A stretch of 64,000 nt of DNA, from the NCBI GenBank assembly GCA_031655335.1, contig CP134226.1, positions 868,001 to 932,000 of the forward strand, in the 5' to 3' direction. A program made the translations under genes and the position numbers. Every line of letters starts with the position of its first letter. Position 1 is the first letter of the stretch. Shown piece by piece: positions 28,738-37,576 of this stretch. Below the pieces are notes generated by a model. That model did no database searches, was not told the DNA's origin, and saw only the letters and a list, made by a program, of their open reading frames with translations. Source of the DNA: Thalassospiraceae bacterium LMO-SO8. Its GTDB lineage: Bacteria > Pseudomonadota > Alphaproteobacteria > Rhodospirillales > Casp-alpha2.

Positions 28738-29202
28738 TTAAGCGGCCAGGCGATCGTTGCCGCGGCCCGTCGGCTGCGTCGCCGCCGGAACGAGGTAATA
28801 AAGTTCGGCCGCGCTGCGGGTGGAACTCGGCACCCGGTCGTTGCCCGAGAAGGCGCCGGCGACGAGAGCGGAAATGTCGTCGCGGCGGATGCCGATGTCA
28901 CGCAGCATGCGGTCGTCGAGGGCCAGCAGCTGGCGGCGCATGGCGCTACGGCGCAGGCCGACGATCACGCTCTGGATGAGGGACTGCACGCCGTTGACCA
29001 GCGGCAGGAAATAGCTGTCTTCCTGCATGAGGGCGGGCTGCTGGAACAGATCCGGCTGAACCACGTCCGCCGCCTTGCGGCGAGCCGGGGAAATGGCCTG
29101 GATCGCCTTCTTGATCCCGCGTGCGAAGGCTTGCGCCCGCAGCACACGGGCTTGTTCGATGAGGTCCTGAACGGACAGGTCGGTTTGGCTGTAGGGCGCC
29201 AT
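28738..29202 (-). CDS. DUF1127 domain protein
   Basis: This 154-residue protein begins at ATG 29202 behind AGGAG. The C-terminal half contains the DUF1127 helix pair (RRQLLALDDRMLRDIGIRRDDI, about residues 88-109). The N-terminal half has an Arg/Ala/Gln-rich helix, a segment that is longer than in the usual 45-70-residue family members. DUF1127 proteins of alphaproteobacteria are known to bind RNA or influence phosphate and carbon metabolism; no specific role can be assigned here. An 8-bp inverted repeat lies upstream. Confidence 0.85.
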   Translation of the reverse strand: MAPYSQTDLSVQDLIEQARVLRAQAFARGIKKAIQAISPARRKAADVVQPDLFQQPALMQEDSYFLPLVNGVQSLIQSVIVGLRRSAMRRQLLALDDRMLRDIGIRRDDISALVAGAFSGNDRVPSSTRSAAELYYLVPAATQPTGRGNDRLAA

Positions 29203-29304
29203 GGTCGTTACTCCTGAATTGATGCCGTGGGCGGGCCCTTTATGGACATTGCCGGCGACGTGTTGAGCGAAACCTATGCCTGTCCAATTCATGCGAAAAC
29301 CGCA

Positions 29305-29323
29305 AATGCTGCACCGCAGCATT
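29305..29323. promoter_or_regulatory. Palindrome upstream of DUF1127 gene
   Basis: A perfect inverted repeat AATGCTGC-ACC-GCAGCATT lies in the 220-base gap between the DUF1127 gene and the aminopeptidase P gene. It is a candidate operator or small hairpin; no regulator is known. Confidence 0.35.
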
Positions 29324-29422
29324 GCACTAAACGCATGACTGAATGTGCGGAATATCACCGTCAGCCCCCGCCCCCGCATGTCTCCGCTTGCCACCCGGGC
29401 CGGGGCTTCCTAGCTTGTCCCC

Positions 29423-31279
29423 ATGGACGCATCATCATCCGCCAAAACCCGCCGGGGAAATTCCCGCACCGTGGGAACCCCGCCGCCCGCCGCCGGGCAC
29501 CTGACGCTGCTGCGCGCCGAACTGGCGAAACGGGGCCTCGACGGCTTCATCGTGCCGCGCGGCGACGAACACCAGGGCGAATACGTCGCCCCCCGCTCCG
29601 AACGCCTGGCCTGGTTGACCGGGTTCACCGGATCGGCCGGGATGGCGGTTGTGCTGACCCGCCGGGCGGCATTGTTCAGCGACGGCCGCTACACCCTACA
29701 AGCCGCGAAACAGGTCGATGGGGGCCTGTACGACCTGCGCCACATCACGCAGGAACCCGCCGTCGACTGGATCGCCCAGACCCTGCCCAAGGGCGGCAAG
29801 CTGGGATACGACCCCTGGCTGTTGACCCCGGCCCAGGTGCCCCGGTTCCGCGAGGCCTGCCAGCAGGCCGGCGGCGAGCTGGTGCCCGTGGACGGCAACC
29901 CCATCGACGCCGTCTGGGCCGACCAGCCCGAACGCCCCGCCGCCCCCGTGCGCGCCCATCCCCTGAAGTACGCGGGGCTGGGATCGGCGGACAAGCGGCG
30001 GACCGTCGCCACGATGCTGAAGTCCCAGGGTCAGGACGCCCAGATCCTGTCGGCCCCCGATTCCATCGCCTGGCTGTTGAACGTGCGCGGGACCGACGTG
30101 CCGCGCACGCCCTTGGCCCTCAGCTTCGCCGTGATCCACAAGGACGGCTCCGTCGACTGGTTCATCGACCCGGCCAAGGTGCCGGCGGCTGTGACGCGCC
30201 ACCTCGGCAAGGACGTGCGCATCAAGACGCCGGACGCCCTTGGCCCCCTGCTCGACCGGCTGGCCGCGAAACACGCGAAAGTCCGCATCGACCCCATGGC
30301 CGACCCCATGTGGATCGCCGCCCGTCTGGCCGACGGCGGGGCCGTGGTCGAGCGCGGCCCGGACCTGTGTATCCTGCCCAAGGCCTGTAAGAACGATACG
30401 GAAATCGCGGGCATGCGCGCCGCCCATCTGCGCGATGGCGCCGCGGTGGTGAAATTTCTCGCCTGGCTGTCGGCGGAAGCGCCCCGAGGCGGGATCAGCG
30501 AGCTGGACGCATCGGACCGGCTTTATGCCTTCCGCAAGGAAAACGACCTGATCCGCGACCTCAGCTTCGACACCATTTCCGGCAGCGGGCCCAACGGCGC
30601 CATCGTGCACTACAAGGCGACCCCGGCGTCCAACCGGCGGCTGCGGCCGGGCGACGTCTATCTGGTCGATTCCGGGGCTCAGTACCTGGACGGCACCACG
30701 GACATCACGCGCACCGTCGCCATCGGCCCGAAAACCCCGCCCCGGGAAGCCCGCACGCGCTTCACCCTGGTGCTCAAGGGTCATATCGCCCTGGCCCGGG
30801 CGCGCTTTCCCAAGGGCACCACGGGCTCGCAGTTGGACCCCCTGGCCCGCCAGTTCCTCTGGGCCGAGGGCCTGGACTTCGACCACGGCACCGGCCACGG
30901 CGTCGGCAGCTACCTTAGCGTCCACGAAGGCCCGCAACGCATTTCCAAGGCCCCCAGCACGGTCGCGCTGGAGCCCGGCATGGTGATCTCGAACGAGCCC
31001 GGATATTACAAGACCGGGGCCTACGGCATCCGCATCGAGAACCTTGTCCTGGTCACCGCCGCCACCGCGCCCCGAGGGGCGGAACGCGATGTCCTGGCGT
31101 TCGAGACCCTGACCCTGGCCCCCATCGACCGCGACCTGATCGAGGTGACGCTGCTGGACACGGCGGAACGGGACTGGCTCGACGCCTATCACGCGCGGGT
31201 CCGCAAGTCCTTGTCGCCCCTGGTCGACGCCAAGACGCGGGCCTGGCTGAAACAGGCGACGGCGCCGCTCGACGGCTAG
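29423..31279 (+). CDS. pepP: Xaa-Pro aminopeptidase (aminopeptidase P, M24B)
   Basis: This 618-residue cytosolic dinuclear-metal peptidase removes N-terminal residues before proline. Two creatinase-like N-domains (about 25-330) precede the pita-bread domain. Metal ligands are visible: Asp in VDSGAQY, Asp in GTTDITRTV, His in GTGHGVGSYLSVHEGP, Glu in ISNEPGYYK and Glu in VLAFETLTL. The length and three-domain order match the long eukaryote-like aminopeptidase P1 group. The stop abuts, without a spacer, the stop of the convergent methyltransferase gene. Confidence 0.95.
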   Translation: MDASSSAKTRRGNSRTVGTPPPAAGHLTLLRAELAKRGLDGFIVPRGDEHQGEYVAPRSERLAWLTGFTGSAGMAVVLTRRAALFSDGRYTLQAAKQVDGGLYDLRHITQEPAVDWIAQTLPKGGKLGYDPWLLTPAQVPRFREACQQAGGELVPVDGNPIDAVWADQPERPAAPVRAHPLKYAGLGSADKRRTVATMLKSQGQDAQILSAPDSIAWLLNVRGTDVPRTPLALSFAVIHKDGSVDWFIDPAKVPAAVTRHLGKDVRIKTPDALGPLLDRLAAKHAKVRIDPMADPMWIAARLADGGAVVERGPDLCILPKACKNDTEIAGMRAAHLRDGAAVVKFLAWLSAEAPRGGISELDASDRLYAFRKENDLIRDLSFDTISGSGPNGAIVHYKATPASNRRLRPGDVYLVDSGAQYLDGTTDITRTVAIGPKTPPREARTRFTLVLKGHIALARARFPKGTTGSQLDPLARQFLWAEGLDFDHGTGHGVGSYLSVHEGPQRISKAPSTVALEPGMVISNEPGYYKTGAYGIRIENLVLVTAATAPRGAERDVLAFETLTLAPIDRDLIEVTLLDTAERDWLDAYHARVRKSLSPLVDAKTRAWLKQATAPLDG

Positions 31280-31801
31280 TCACTTGCGATACAGATAAAC
31301 CGCCGAGCGGTGCAGGTCGTCGACCCGCGCTTCCTTCACCGGCGTCCAGCCCGGCAGGGCGAAGGCGTTGGACAACACCCAGGCGCCCGGTTTCAGACCG
31401 CCTTCCAACCGGGGGGCCAGTCTGGCCATGGCCGGCGGGCAGAGAAAGCAGACCGCGAGATCGGCATCCGAGAAATCGGTCTTCATGACGTCGCCAAAGC
31501 GGACCTCCAGGTTGGCCGGACCGAACAGGGCCCGGCGCAGGCGGCAGATCGCCCAGGGCAGGGGCGAAACCTCGGTCGCAACGATGCGGGCATCGGGAAA
31601 CCGCCGGGCAAGGGCCGTCGCCAGGCCGCCCCATCCGGCACCCAGTTCGTGAATACAGCGCGGTTCAAGGCCCTCGGTCATCGTGAACATGCAGGCCCGG
31701 ACGGCGGGGGATGTCGGCATCGGCGGCACCCCGGTCCGAACGGTCCCGGCAAGGATCAAGGCAATGGCGGCAAGCACCAGAAAAAGGGCTAAAAATTCCA
31801 T
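31280..31801 (-). CDS. Membrane-anchored class I methyltransferase-like protein
   Basis: This 173-residue protein has an N-terminal membrane helix (about 3-22) and a short methyltransferase fold: CIHELGAGWGGLATALA (AdoMet loop), an acidic motif RIVATEVSP, then FGDVMKTDFSDADLAVCFL and a final GAWVLSNAF strand. The substrate is unknown. The stop is adjacent to the pepP stop, with no spacer. Confidence 0.8.
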   Translation of the reverse strand: MEFLALFLVLAAIALILAGTVRTGVPPMPTSPAVRACMFTMTEGLEPRCIHELGAGWGGLATALARRFPDARIVATEVSPLPWAICRLRRALFGPANLEVRFGDVMKTDFSDADLAVCFLCPPAMARLAPRLEGGLKPGAWVLSNAFALPGWTPVKEARVDDLHRSAVYLYRK

Positions 31802-31891
31802 CGACAGGCCCCCTTTTCGCCGTCACATTACCGGCCCATATTAGGATCATCTTCGGAATTCAGCCGGATTTCCGGAGCAAGAGAAGAAAAC

Positions 31892-32320
31892 ATGTTCTTT
31901 TTTAATACAGCAAAGAAAATGAGCCAATTGGGCAAGCCGGTTGATCCCAACTGGGTGCGCAATGAAAAGGGCAAGTTTTTCCGCTTCATCAACCTGAACC
32001 CCCAGGAACAGAACCTGGAGGGACAGACCGCCGTGTTCATCATCTGGCACGGCGGCGTGCGGCCCGCCTGGGTCTATGTCGGCACCTCGCGCAACCTGGC
32101 CCGCGACCTGCAGGAGTGCAAGGAGAACGAGGACATCCTGTATTTCGAACGGTTCGGCGGCCTGTTCGTCAGCTGGTGCTACATCAAGAAGGAATTTCAG
32201 GCCGGCGCCGCGCGCTATCTGATCCAGATCGCCAAGCCGCAGGTCGACAATCCGCTGGCGCCGTCGGCCGCCGTCGATGCGATCCCCGTCATGCTGCCGG
32301 GCGCCAAACCGACCGTTTGA
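31892..32320 (+). CDS. Conserved hypothetical protein with GIY-YIG-like segment
   Basis: This 142-residue protein has no signal or membrane helix. The stretch AVFIIWHGG..RPAWVYVGTSRNLARDLQ (about 45-75) resembles the strand-strand-helix of a GIY-YIG nuclease module, but the first GIY motif and the catalytic Arg/Glu are not clear. It lies immediately before a TetR regulator gene. The function is unknown and the GIY-YIG relation is a weak inference. Confidence 0.7.
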   Translation: MFFFNTAKKMSQLGKPVDPNWVRNEKGKFFRFINLNPQEQNLEGQTAVFIIWHGGVRPAWVYVGTSRNLARDLQECKENEDILYFERFGGLFVSWCYIKKEFQAGAARYLIQIAKPQVDNPLAPSAAVDAIPVMLPGAKPTV

Positions 32321-32377
32321 TCCCCTTCAATCCAACCCCGCCGCGCCTTTTCCAACAAATCGATTGACGCGGCGAAC

Positions 32378-32393
32378 CAGAACGAAAATTCTG
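32378..32393. promoter_or_regulatory. Palindromic operator candidate before tetR-type gene
   Basis: The palindrome CAGAA-CGAAAA-TTCTG ends 5 bases before the ATG at 32399, and a TTGAC lies at 32364-32368. The gene has no ribosome site, so transcription may begin at or close to the ATG. Autoregulation by the TetR protein is likely. Confidence 0.45.
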
Positions 32394-32398
32394 ATTAT

Positions 32399-32983
32399 AT
32401 GGCCCGCACCCGTGAATTCGATCCCGACGACGCCCTGGACAAGGCCATGCGCCTGTTCTGGGAACGCGGATTTCAGCATACCTCGATGGAGGACCTCGTC
32501 CGCCATACGGGCGTCAGCCGCTATGGCCTGTACGGCACCTTCGGCAACAAGGATGCGATCTATCATCAGGCGCTGATGCGCTATATCCAGATCAAGAAGG
32601 ACGAAATGCGCCGGGCCCTGCGCGCATCGGGCGCCGGGCGGCAGGCGCTCGAGGCCTATTTCCGCGATATCGAGGCATTCGTGTCCTCGGACGAGGGCCG
32701 CAAGGGCTGCATGGTCTACAACACGGCGGCGGAACTGGCCCCCCATCATCCGGAACTGGCCGAGTACCTGCGGGGACTTCACGCCGAGGTGCGCGATTTG
32801 TTCGAGCAGGTCATCCGCAACGGCCAGACCGCCGGCGACATCCGCACGGACATCCCGGCCGCCGACCTTGCCATGGCCCTGTTCACCATGGAGCAGGGCA
32901 TGGCCGCCCTGAACCGCGGCGGCACGGCCATCGACGACCTGATGTCCTGCTATGACACCTATCTGAAGTTTCTCGACGGTTGA
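32399..32983 (+). CDS. TetR/AcrR-family transcriptional regulator
   Basis: This 194-residue protein has the N-terminal TetR helix-turn-helix (about residues 9-52; the recognition helix follows VSRYGLYGTFGNKDAIYHQAL) and a helical ligand-binding C-domain with a TAAELAPHHPEL stretch found in AcrR-like members. The ATG lies 5 bases after a palindrome, without a ribosome site. The target genes are not obvious; the divergent neighbours do not suggest one. Confidence 0.93.
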   Translation: MARTREFDPDDALDKAMRLFWERGFQHTSMEDLVRHTGVSRYGLYGTFGNKDAIYHQALMRYIQIKKDEMRRALRASGAGRQALEAYFRDIEAFVSSDEGRKGCMVYNTAAELAPHHPELAEYLRGLHAEVRDLFEQVIRNGQTAGDIRTDIPAADLAMALFTMEQGMAALNRGGTAIDDLMSCYDTYLKFLDG

Positions 32984-33001
32984 TACTTGGACTCTTGTAG
33001 C

Positions 33002-33961
33002 CTATCGCAAAGGTATGTTCGATACGAAGACTCTGCTTTCTGGTGACTCAACACCAGCGTCCCCTAGTAGCATTGTAAAAGCCTCACGTAAGGCATCAGG
33101 AAATTCAGTGGGACCAATGATAATTCTATCGATCAATTGTGGGATTTCAGCGCCGACAAACCCTTCATCCGGATAGTCTTTCAACGGGATTTTATACACC
33201 GGTTGAGGAACTCCATTTATCACTTCAACAGATTTGACGAGTTTATCAGACGCTCCTAAAAACGGAGAGTATATCACCCTCCATTCGCGCTCTTCCTTAA
33301 AACCAGGATGTTTTGTGCTGTATATAGAAAACCTCAACATTTCAAATGCAAAGTTAATTATATAATCTTTTGGTATTTCTTTTAAAAATTGAATATTATT
33401 TTCTATGTTTAATATTATTTCGTTAAATTTATGCTCGAATTCATCTTCAGCAAGATATTCAACTGGGCTAGTGTATGCCTTTAAAGCATCACTTGGGCTT
33501 AAAAACGGCGTATTGTTTAGTACTATTGCGACACCAGTACTTTCACTATACGCCCGCCACATAGACAATCGCCCAAATTTATCCTCGTCATCTAAGTGCT
33601 CTGAGACGCATGCAATATAGCTCTCTGTCTCGAAGTACCTCCACCACCCGTCAGCTAATTTCTCAAACTCTTCAGCCATACCCGGGTGGATATCATTCAA
33701 TAACTCTTTAAATCGTTTGCCGATATCTCCGTTATATGCCCGCCTTAAACAACTTTGGCCATGAACGACTTCTGAAAAGTCGTTCATACAATTTGTTTTC
33801 CGCATCCAAACTTCTTGGTTTGAAAGTATACTCATCGCCGCATTTGCGTTCGTGTAATGCACCAAACGCATGCGAGATACAGACGCCTTTTGCATCCGTT
33901 CAAACGCAAACGGATGGAAAATGCGTGAAGCTCGTTCGAAATCGAAAGACTGATGGCTCAT
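33002..33961 (-). CDS. DUF2971-family protein, AT-rich and probably acquired
   Basis: This 319-residue protein has DUF2971-type features: RLVHYTNANAAMSIL, CMNDFSEVVHG (about 60-70), YIACVSEHLDDEDKFGRLSMWRAY and FKEEREWRVIYSP. The start is ATG 33961; an in-frame TTG precedes it. The gene is strikingly AT-rich, with long T/A runs and codons such as ATA and TTA that its neighbours avoid, which points to horizontal transfer. DUF2971 genes are frequently found in variable and defence-rich regions, but their activity is not established. It stands alone between TetR and meaA, with no integrase nearby. Confidence 0.85.
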   Translation of the reverse strand: MSHQSFDFERASRIFHPFAFERMQKASVSRMRLVHYTNANAAMSILSNQEVWMRKTNCMNDFSEVVHGQSCLRRAYNGDIGKRFKELLNDIHPGMAEEFEKLADGWWRYFETESYIACVSEHLDDEDKFGRLSMWRAYSESTGVAIVLNNTPFLSPSDALKAYTSPVEYLAEDEFEHKFNEIILNIENNIQFLKEIPKDYIINFAFEMLRFSIYSTKHPGFKEEREWRVIYSPFLGASDKLVKSVEVINGVPQPVYKIPLKDYPDEGFVGAEIPQLIDRIIIGPTEFPDALREAFTMLLGDAGVESPESRVFVSNIPLR

Positions 33962-33995
33962 CAACTAAGTTTAGCACACTTTGCTTAACTCAAGA

Positions 33996-36023
33996 TCACT
34001 CCGCCGCAGTCTTCAGCCCTTCCGCCGCCAGATCGACGATCTGGTCCATGATCGCCGTCAGGTCGTAGTCCTTCGGCGTGTAGACGCGGGCGACGCCCGC
34101 GGCCTTCAGGGTTTCGGCGTCGGCGGGCGGGATGATGCCGCCGGCGACCACGGGAATGTCGTCCAGGCCCTCGGCCCGCATCAGATCCATCACGTCCGTG
34201 ACCAGGGCCACGTGCGATCCCGACAACACCGACAATCCCACCACATGCACGGCCTCGTCCCGCGCGGCGGCGACGATCTGTTCGGGGGTCAGGCGGATGC
34301 CTTCGTAGACGACCTCCATCCCCGCATCACGGGCGCGAACCGCGATCTGCTCCGCCCCGTTGGAATGACCGTCGAGCCCCGGCTTGCCGACCAGAATCTT
34401 GATGCGGCGGCCAAGGGCGGATGACACCTCCTCGACCCGCTTGCGCACGGCCGTGATATCGCCGGCCGCCCCCAGGGCGGCGCCGGAAATCCCCGTCGGC
34501 GCGCGGTATTCGCCGAACACGTCGCGCAAGGCCTGGCCCCATTCGCCCGTGGTCACGCCCGCATGGGCGCATTGGATCGAGGGCTCCATGATGTTGGCGT
34601 CGGATTTCGCGGCCTCGGTCAGGGCCTTAAGCGCCGCCTGCACCTTGGCGTCATCCCGCGATTCCCGCCAGGCGTTGAGCGAGGCGATCTGCGCCGCCTC
34701 GACCTCGGGGGCGACGGTGACGATGGCGCCGGACTCCCCAACCAGGGGCGAGGGCTCGGCCTCCTTGTACTTGTTGACGCCGACCACGATCTGCTCGCCC
34801 GCCTCGATGGCGGCCAGGCGCTTCGCGCTGGCCTCGACCAGACGCTGTTTCATGTAACCGGCCTCGATGGCGTGGACGGCGCCGCCCATGGCGTCGATTC
34901 GGGCAAGCTCGTCTTTCGCCTGTTGTTTCAAATCGTCGACCTTGGCGTCGATTTCCTTGGAGCCGTCGAAGATGTCGCCGAATTCCAGCAGGTCCGTCTC
35001 GTAAGCCACGATCTGCTGCAACCGCAGCGACCATTGCTGATCCCAGGGCCGCGGCAGGCCAAGCGCCTCGTTCCAGGCCGGCAACTGCACGGCCCGCGCG
35101 CGGGCGTTCTTCGACAGGGTCACGGCGAGCATTTCCAGCAGGATGCGGTAGACGTTGTTTTCCGGCTGCTGCTCGGTCAATCCCAGGGAATTGACCTGAA
35201 CCCCGTAACGGAACCGCCGGTATTTCTCGTCCTCAACCCCGTAGCGGTCCCGCGTGATCTCGTCCCACAGTTCGGTGAACGCGCGCATCTTGCACAGCTC
35301 GGTGATGAAGCGCATCCCGGCGTTGACGAAGAACGAGATGCGCCCGACCAGACGCGGGAAATCGGCGTCCGCCACCTGGCCCGAGGCCTTGACCGTATCC
35401 AAAATCGCCTGCGCGTTGGCCAGCGCATAGGCCAGTTCCTGAACCGGCGTCGCCCCCGCCTCCTGCAGGTGGTAGGAGCACACGTTGACCGGGTTCCACT
35501 TGGGCACCTCGCGGCAGGTGAAGGCGATGGCGTCCGACGTCAGGCGGAGCGACGGCGCCGGCGGAAAGATATAGGTGCCGCGCGAGAGGTATTCCTTCAG
35601 CACGTCGTTCTGCGTCGTGCCCGCCAGGTCGGCGCGCTTGGCCCCCTGGCGTTCGGCGGCGGCGATGTAAAGCGCCAGCAGCCAGGCCGCCGGGGCGTTG
35701 ATGGTCATCGACGTGTTCATCTGGCCGAGCGGAATGCCGTCGAACAGCTGCTGCATGTCGCCCAGGTGGGAAATCGGCACGCCGACCTTGCCGACCTCGC
35801 CCTTGGCGAGCGGATGATCGGCGTCATAGCCGGTCTGGGTCGGCAGGTCGAAAGCGACGGACAGGCCCGTCTGCCCCTTTTCCAGGTTCGAACGGTACAG
35901 CGCGTTCGATTCCTTGGCCGAGGAATGGCCCGAATAAGTGCGGAACAGCCAGGGCTTATCCCGCGCCACCGCCTGTTGCGCCGCAGCGGATCCGCCTTTT
36001 GCGTCTGCTAATTCGCCACTCAT
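33996..36023 (-). CDS. meaA: Ethylmalonyl-CoA mutase (MeaA)
   Basis: This 675-residue AdoCbl-dependent mutase of the ethylmalonyl-CoA pathway converts ethylmalonyl-CoA to methylsuccinyl-CoA. It has a TIM-barrel N-domain and a C-terminal B12 domain with DGHSNG (about 551-556; the His is the cobalt ligand). Characteristic MeaA segments (RTYSGHSSAKESNALYR, MNTSMTINAPAAWLLALY) separate it from methylmalonyl-CoA mutase. The start is ATG 36023 behind AAGGAG. The divergent ccrA and mcd genes encode the preceding and following steps, confirming the assignment. It probably receives AdoCbl made by the PduO-type enzyme at 40.8 kb. Confidence 0.97.
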   Translation of the reverse strand: MSGELADAKGGSAAAQQAVARDKPWLFRTYSGHSSAKESNALYRSNLEKGQTGLSVAFDLPTQTGYDADHPLAKGEVGKVGVPISHLGDMQQLFDGIPLGQMNTSMTINAPAAWLLALYIAAAERQGAKRADLAGTTQNDVLKEYLSRGTYIFPPAPSLRLTSDAIAFTCREVPKWNPVNVCSYHLQEAGATPVQELAYALANAQAILDTVKASGQVADADFPRLVGRISFFVNAGMRFITELCKMRAFTELWDEITRDRYGVEDEKYRRFRYGVQVNSLGLTEQQPENNVYRILLEMLAVTLSKNARARAVQLPAWNEALGLPRPWDQQWSLRLQQIVAYETDLLEFGDIFDGSKEIDAKVDDLKQQAKDELARIDAMGGAVHAIEAGYMKQRLVEASAKRLAAIEAGEQIVVGVNKYKEAEPSPLVGESGAIVTVAPEVEAAQIASLNAWRESRDDAKVQAALKALTEAAKSDANIMEPSIQCAHAGVTTGEWGQALRDVFGEYRAPTGISGAALGAAGDITAVRKRVEEVSSALGRRIKILVGKPGLDGHSNGAEQIAVRARDAGMEVVYEGIRLTPEQIVAAARDEAVHVVGLSVLSGSHVALVTDVMDLMRAEGLDDIPVVAGGIIPPADAETLKAAGVARVYTPKDYDLTAIMDQIVDLAAEGLKTAAE

Positions 36024-36094
36024 AGCCTTCTCCTTGAAATGACAGAAACTCGCCATTCTCTAAAAATTATTGTAATTTTATTTCGTATCTAAAT

Positions 36095-36120
36095 CACAAA
36101 ACGAAAGATAGAATTTTGTG
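36095..36120. promoter_or_regulatory. Inverted repeat in the meaA/ccrA divergent gap
   Basis: In the 226-base AT-rich gap, arms CACAAAA and TTTTGTG are separated by 12 bases. This is a plausible operator for coordinated control of ethylmalonyl-CoA pathway genes in both directions. Known regulators of this pathway are TetR-type, but no specific match can be made by eye. Confidence 0.45.
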
Positions 36121-36249
36121 CATTGCGAAGAAAATGTAAAGCGGATATGACCAATAGGACAACAAAAATGGCCGCATGCCGAACAATAAGATACAGGCGA
36201 AAACGCGGACCGTTGGGGATGGCGTAACTATGTGGAGAAGGAGGCAGCA

Positions 36250-37530
36250 ATGTCGGATGCCGCCGAAGTGATCGAATTGAACCCGAACCAGCCCACGAAA
36301 GACCTGTACGAGGTCGGCGAAATCCCGCCGCTGGGTCATGTCCCGAAACAGATGTACGCCTGGGCGATCCGCAAGGAACGCCATGGCGAACCCGATACCG
36401 CCATGCAGGTCGAGGTCGTGGACGTGCCCGAACTGGACAGCCACGACGTGCTGGTCATGGTGATGGCCGCCGGCGTCAACTACAACGGCGTGTGGGCCGC
36501 GCTCGGCACGCCGATCTCACCCTTCGATTACCACAAGGCGGAGTACCACATCGCCGGCTCCGACGCCGCCGGCGTGGTCTGGGCCGTGGGCTCCAAGGTC
36601 AAGCGCTTCAAGGTCGGCGACGAGGTCGTGGTCCATTGCAATCAGGACGACGGCGACGACGAGGAATGCAACGGCGGCGACCCCATGAACTCGCCGTCGC
36701 AGCGCATCTGGGGATATGAGACCCCGGACGGGTCCTTCGCCCAGTTCTGCCGCGTCCAGGACCGCCAGTGCATGCACCGGCCCAAACATCTGACCTGGGA
36801 GGAAAGTGCCTGCTACACCCTGGTCCTGGCCACCGCCTACCGCATGCTGTTCGGCCATCGCCCGCATATTCTGCGCCCCGGCCATAACGTGCTGATCTGG
36901 GGGGCGTCCGGCGGCCTGGGGTCCATGGCGGTGCAGCTTTGCGCCGTATCCGGGGCCAACGCCATCGGCGTGATCTCGGAGGAAGACAAGCGGGAATTCG
37001 TGCTCGGCCTGGGCGCCAAGGGCGTGATCAACCGCAAGAACTTCAACTGCTGGGGCCAACTGCCCGAGGTCAACGGCCCGGGCTTCAAGGAATACATGGC
37101 CGAGACCCGCAAGTTCGGCAAGGCGATCTGGGAGATCACCGGCAAGGGCAACGACGTCGACTTCGTGTTCGAACATCCGGGCGAGGCGACCTTCCCCGTC
37201 AGCTGCAACATCGTCAAGCGCGGGGGCATGGTCGTGTTCTGCGCCGGCACCACGGGCTACAACCTGACCATGGACGCGCGCTTCGTGTGGATGCGCCAGA
37301 AACGCATCCAGGGCAGCCACTTCGCCAACCTGATGCAGGCGTCCCAGGCCAACCAGCTGGTCATCGAACGGCGCCTGGATACCTGCATGTCCGAGGTGTT
37401 TTCCTGGGACGACATTCCGGCGGCGCACATGAAGATGCGCGCCAACCAGCACAAACCCGGTAACATGGCCGTCCTGGTCCAGGCCAAGCGGCCCGGCTTC
37501 CGGACCCTCGAGGACTGCATTTCGGCTTAA
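36250..37530 (+). CDS. ccrA: Crotonyl-CoA carboxylase/reductase
   Basis: This 426-residue medium-chain dehydrogenase/reductase carries out reductive carboxylation of crotonyl-CoA to ethylmalonyl-CoA with NADPH. The NADPH-binding loop GASGGLGSMAVQL is at about 218-230. Long Ccr-specific segments (ECNGGDPMNSPSQRIWGYETPDGSFAQFC, given here only as markers) and the C-terminal MRQKRIQGSHFAN block distinguish it from ordinary MDR enzymes. The start is ATG 36250 behind AGAAGGAGG; a GTG 18 bases upstream is rejected. It is followed by mcd within 46 bp. Confidence 0.97.
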   Translation: MSDAAEVIELNPNQPTKDLYEVGEIPPLGHVPKQMYAWAIRKERHGEPDTAMQVEVVDVPELDSHDVLVMVMAAGVNYNGVWAALGTPISPFDYHKAEYHIAGSDAAGVVWAVGSKVKRFKVGDEVVVHCNQDDGDDEECNGGDPMNSPSQRIWGYETPDGSFAQFCRVQDRQCMHRPKHLTWEESACYTLVLATAYRMLFGHRPHILRPGHNVLIWGASGGLGSMAVQLCAVSGANAIGVISEEDKREFVLGLGAKGVINRKNFNCWGQLPEVNGPGFKEYMAETRKFGKAIWEITGKGNDVDFVFEHPGEATFPVSCNIVKRGGMVVFCAGTTGYNLTMDARFVWMRQKRIQGSHFANLMQASQANQLVIERRLDTCMSEVFSWDDIPAAHMKMRANQHKPGNMAVLVQAKRPGFRTLEDCISA

Positions 37531-37576
37531 CGCCCCTTCGGCGGCAAAGCCGCCCGATGATTTAAGGAGACGCGTC

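Noticed and set aside
29696-31192. Antisense frame of 498 codons opposite pepP
   Set aside because: Same G+C effect; the plus-strand frame has all metal ligands of aminopeptidase P.
34563-36011. Antisense frame of 482 codons opposite meaA
   Set aside because: The meaA frame is complete and conserved; the opposite frame has repetitive Gly/Arg/Asp composition without domains.
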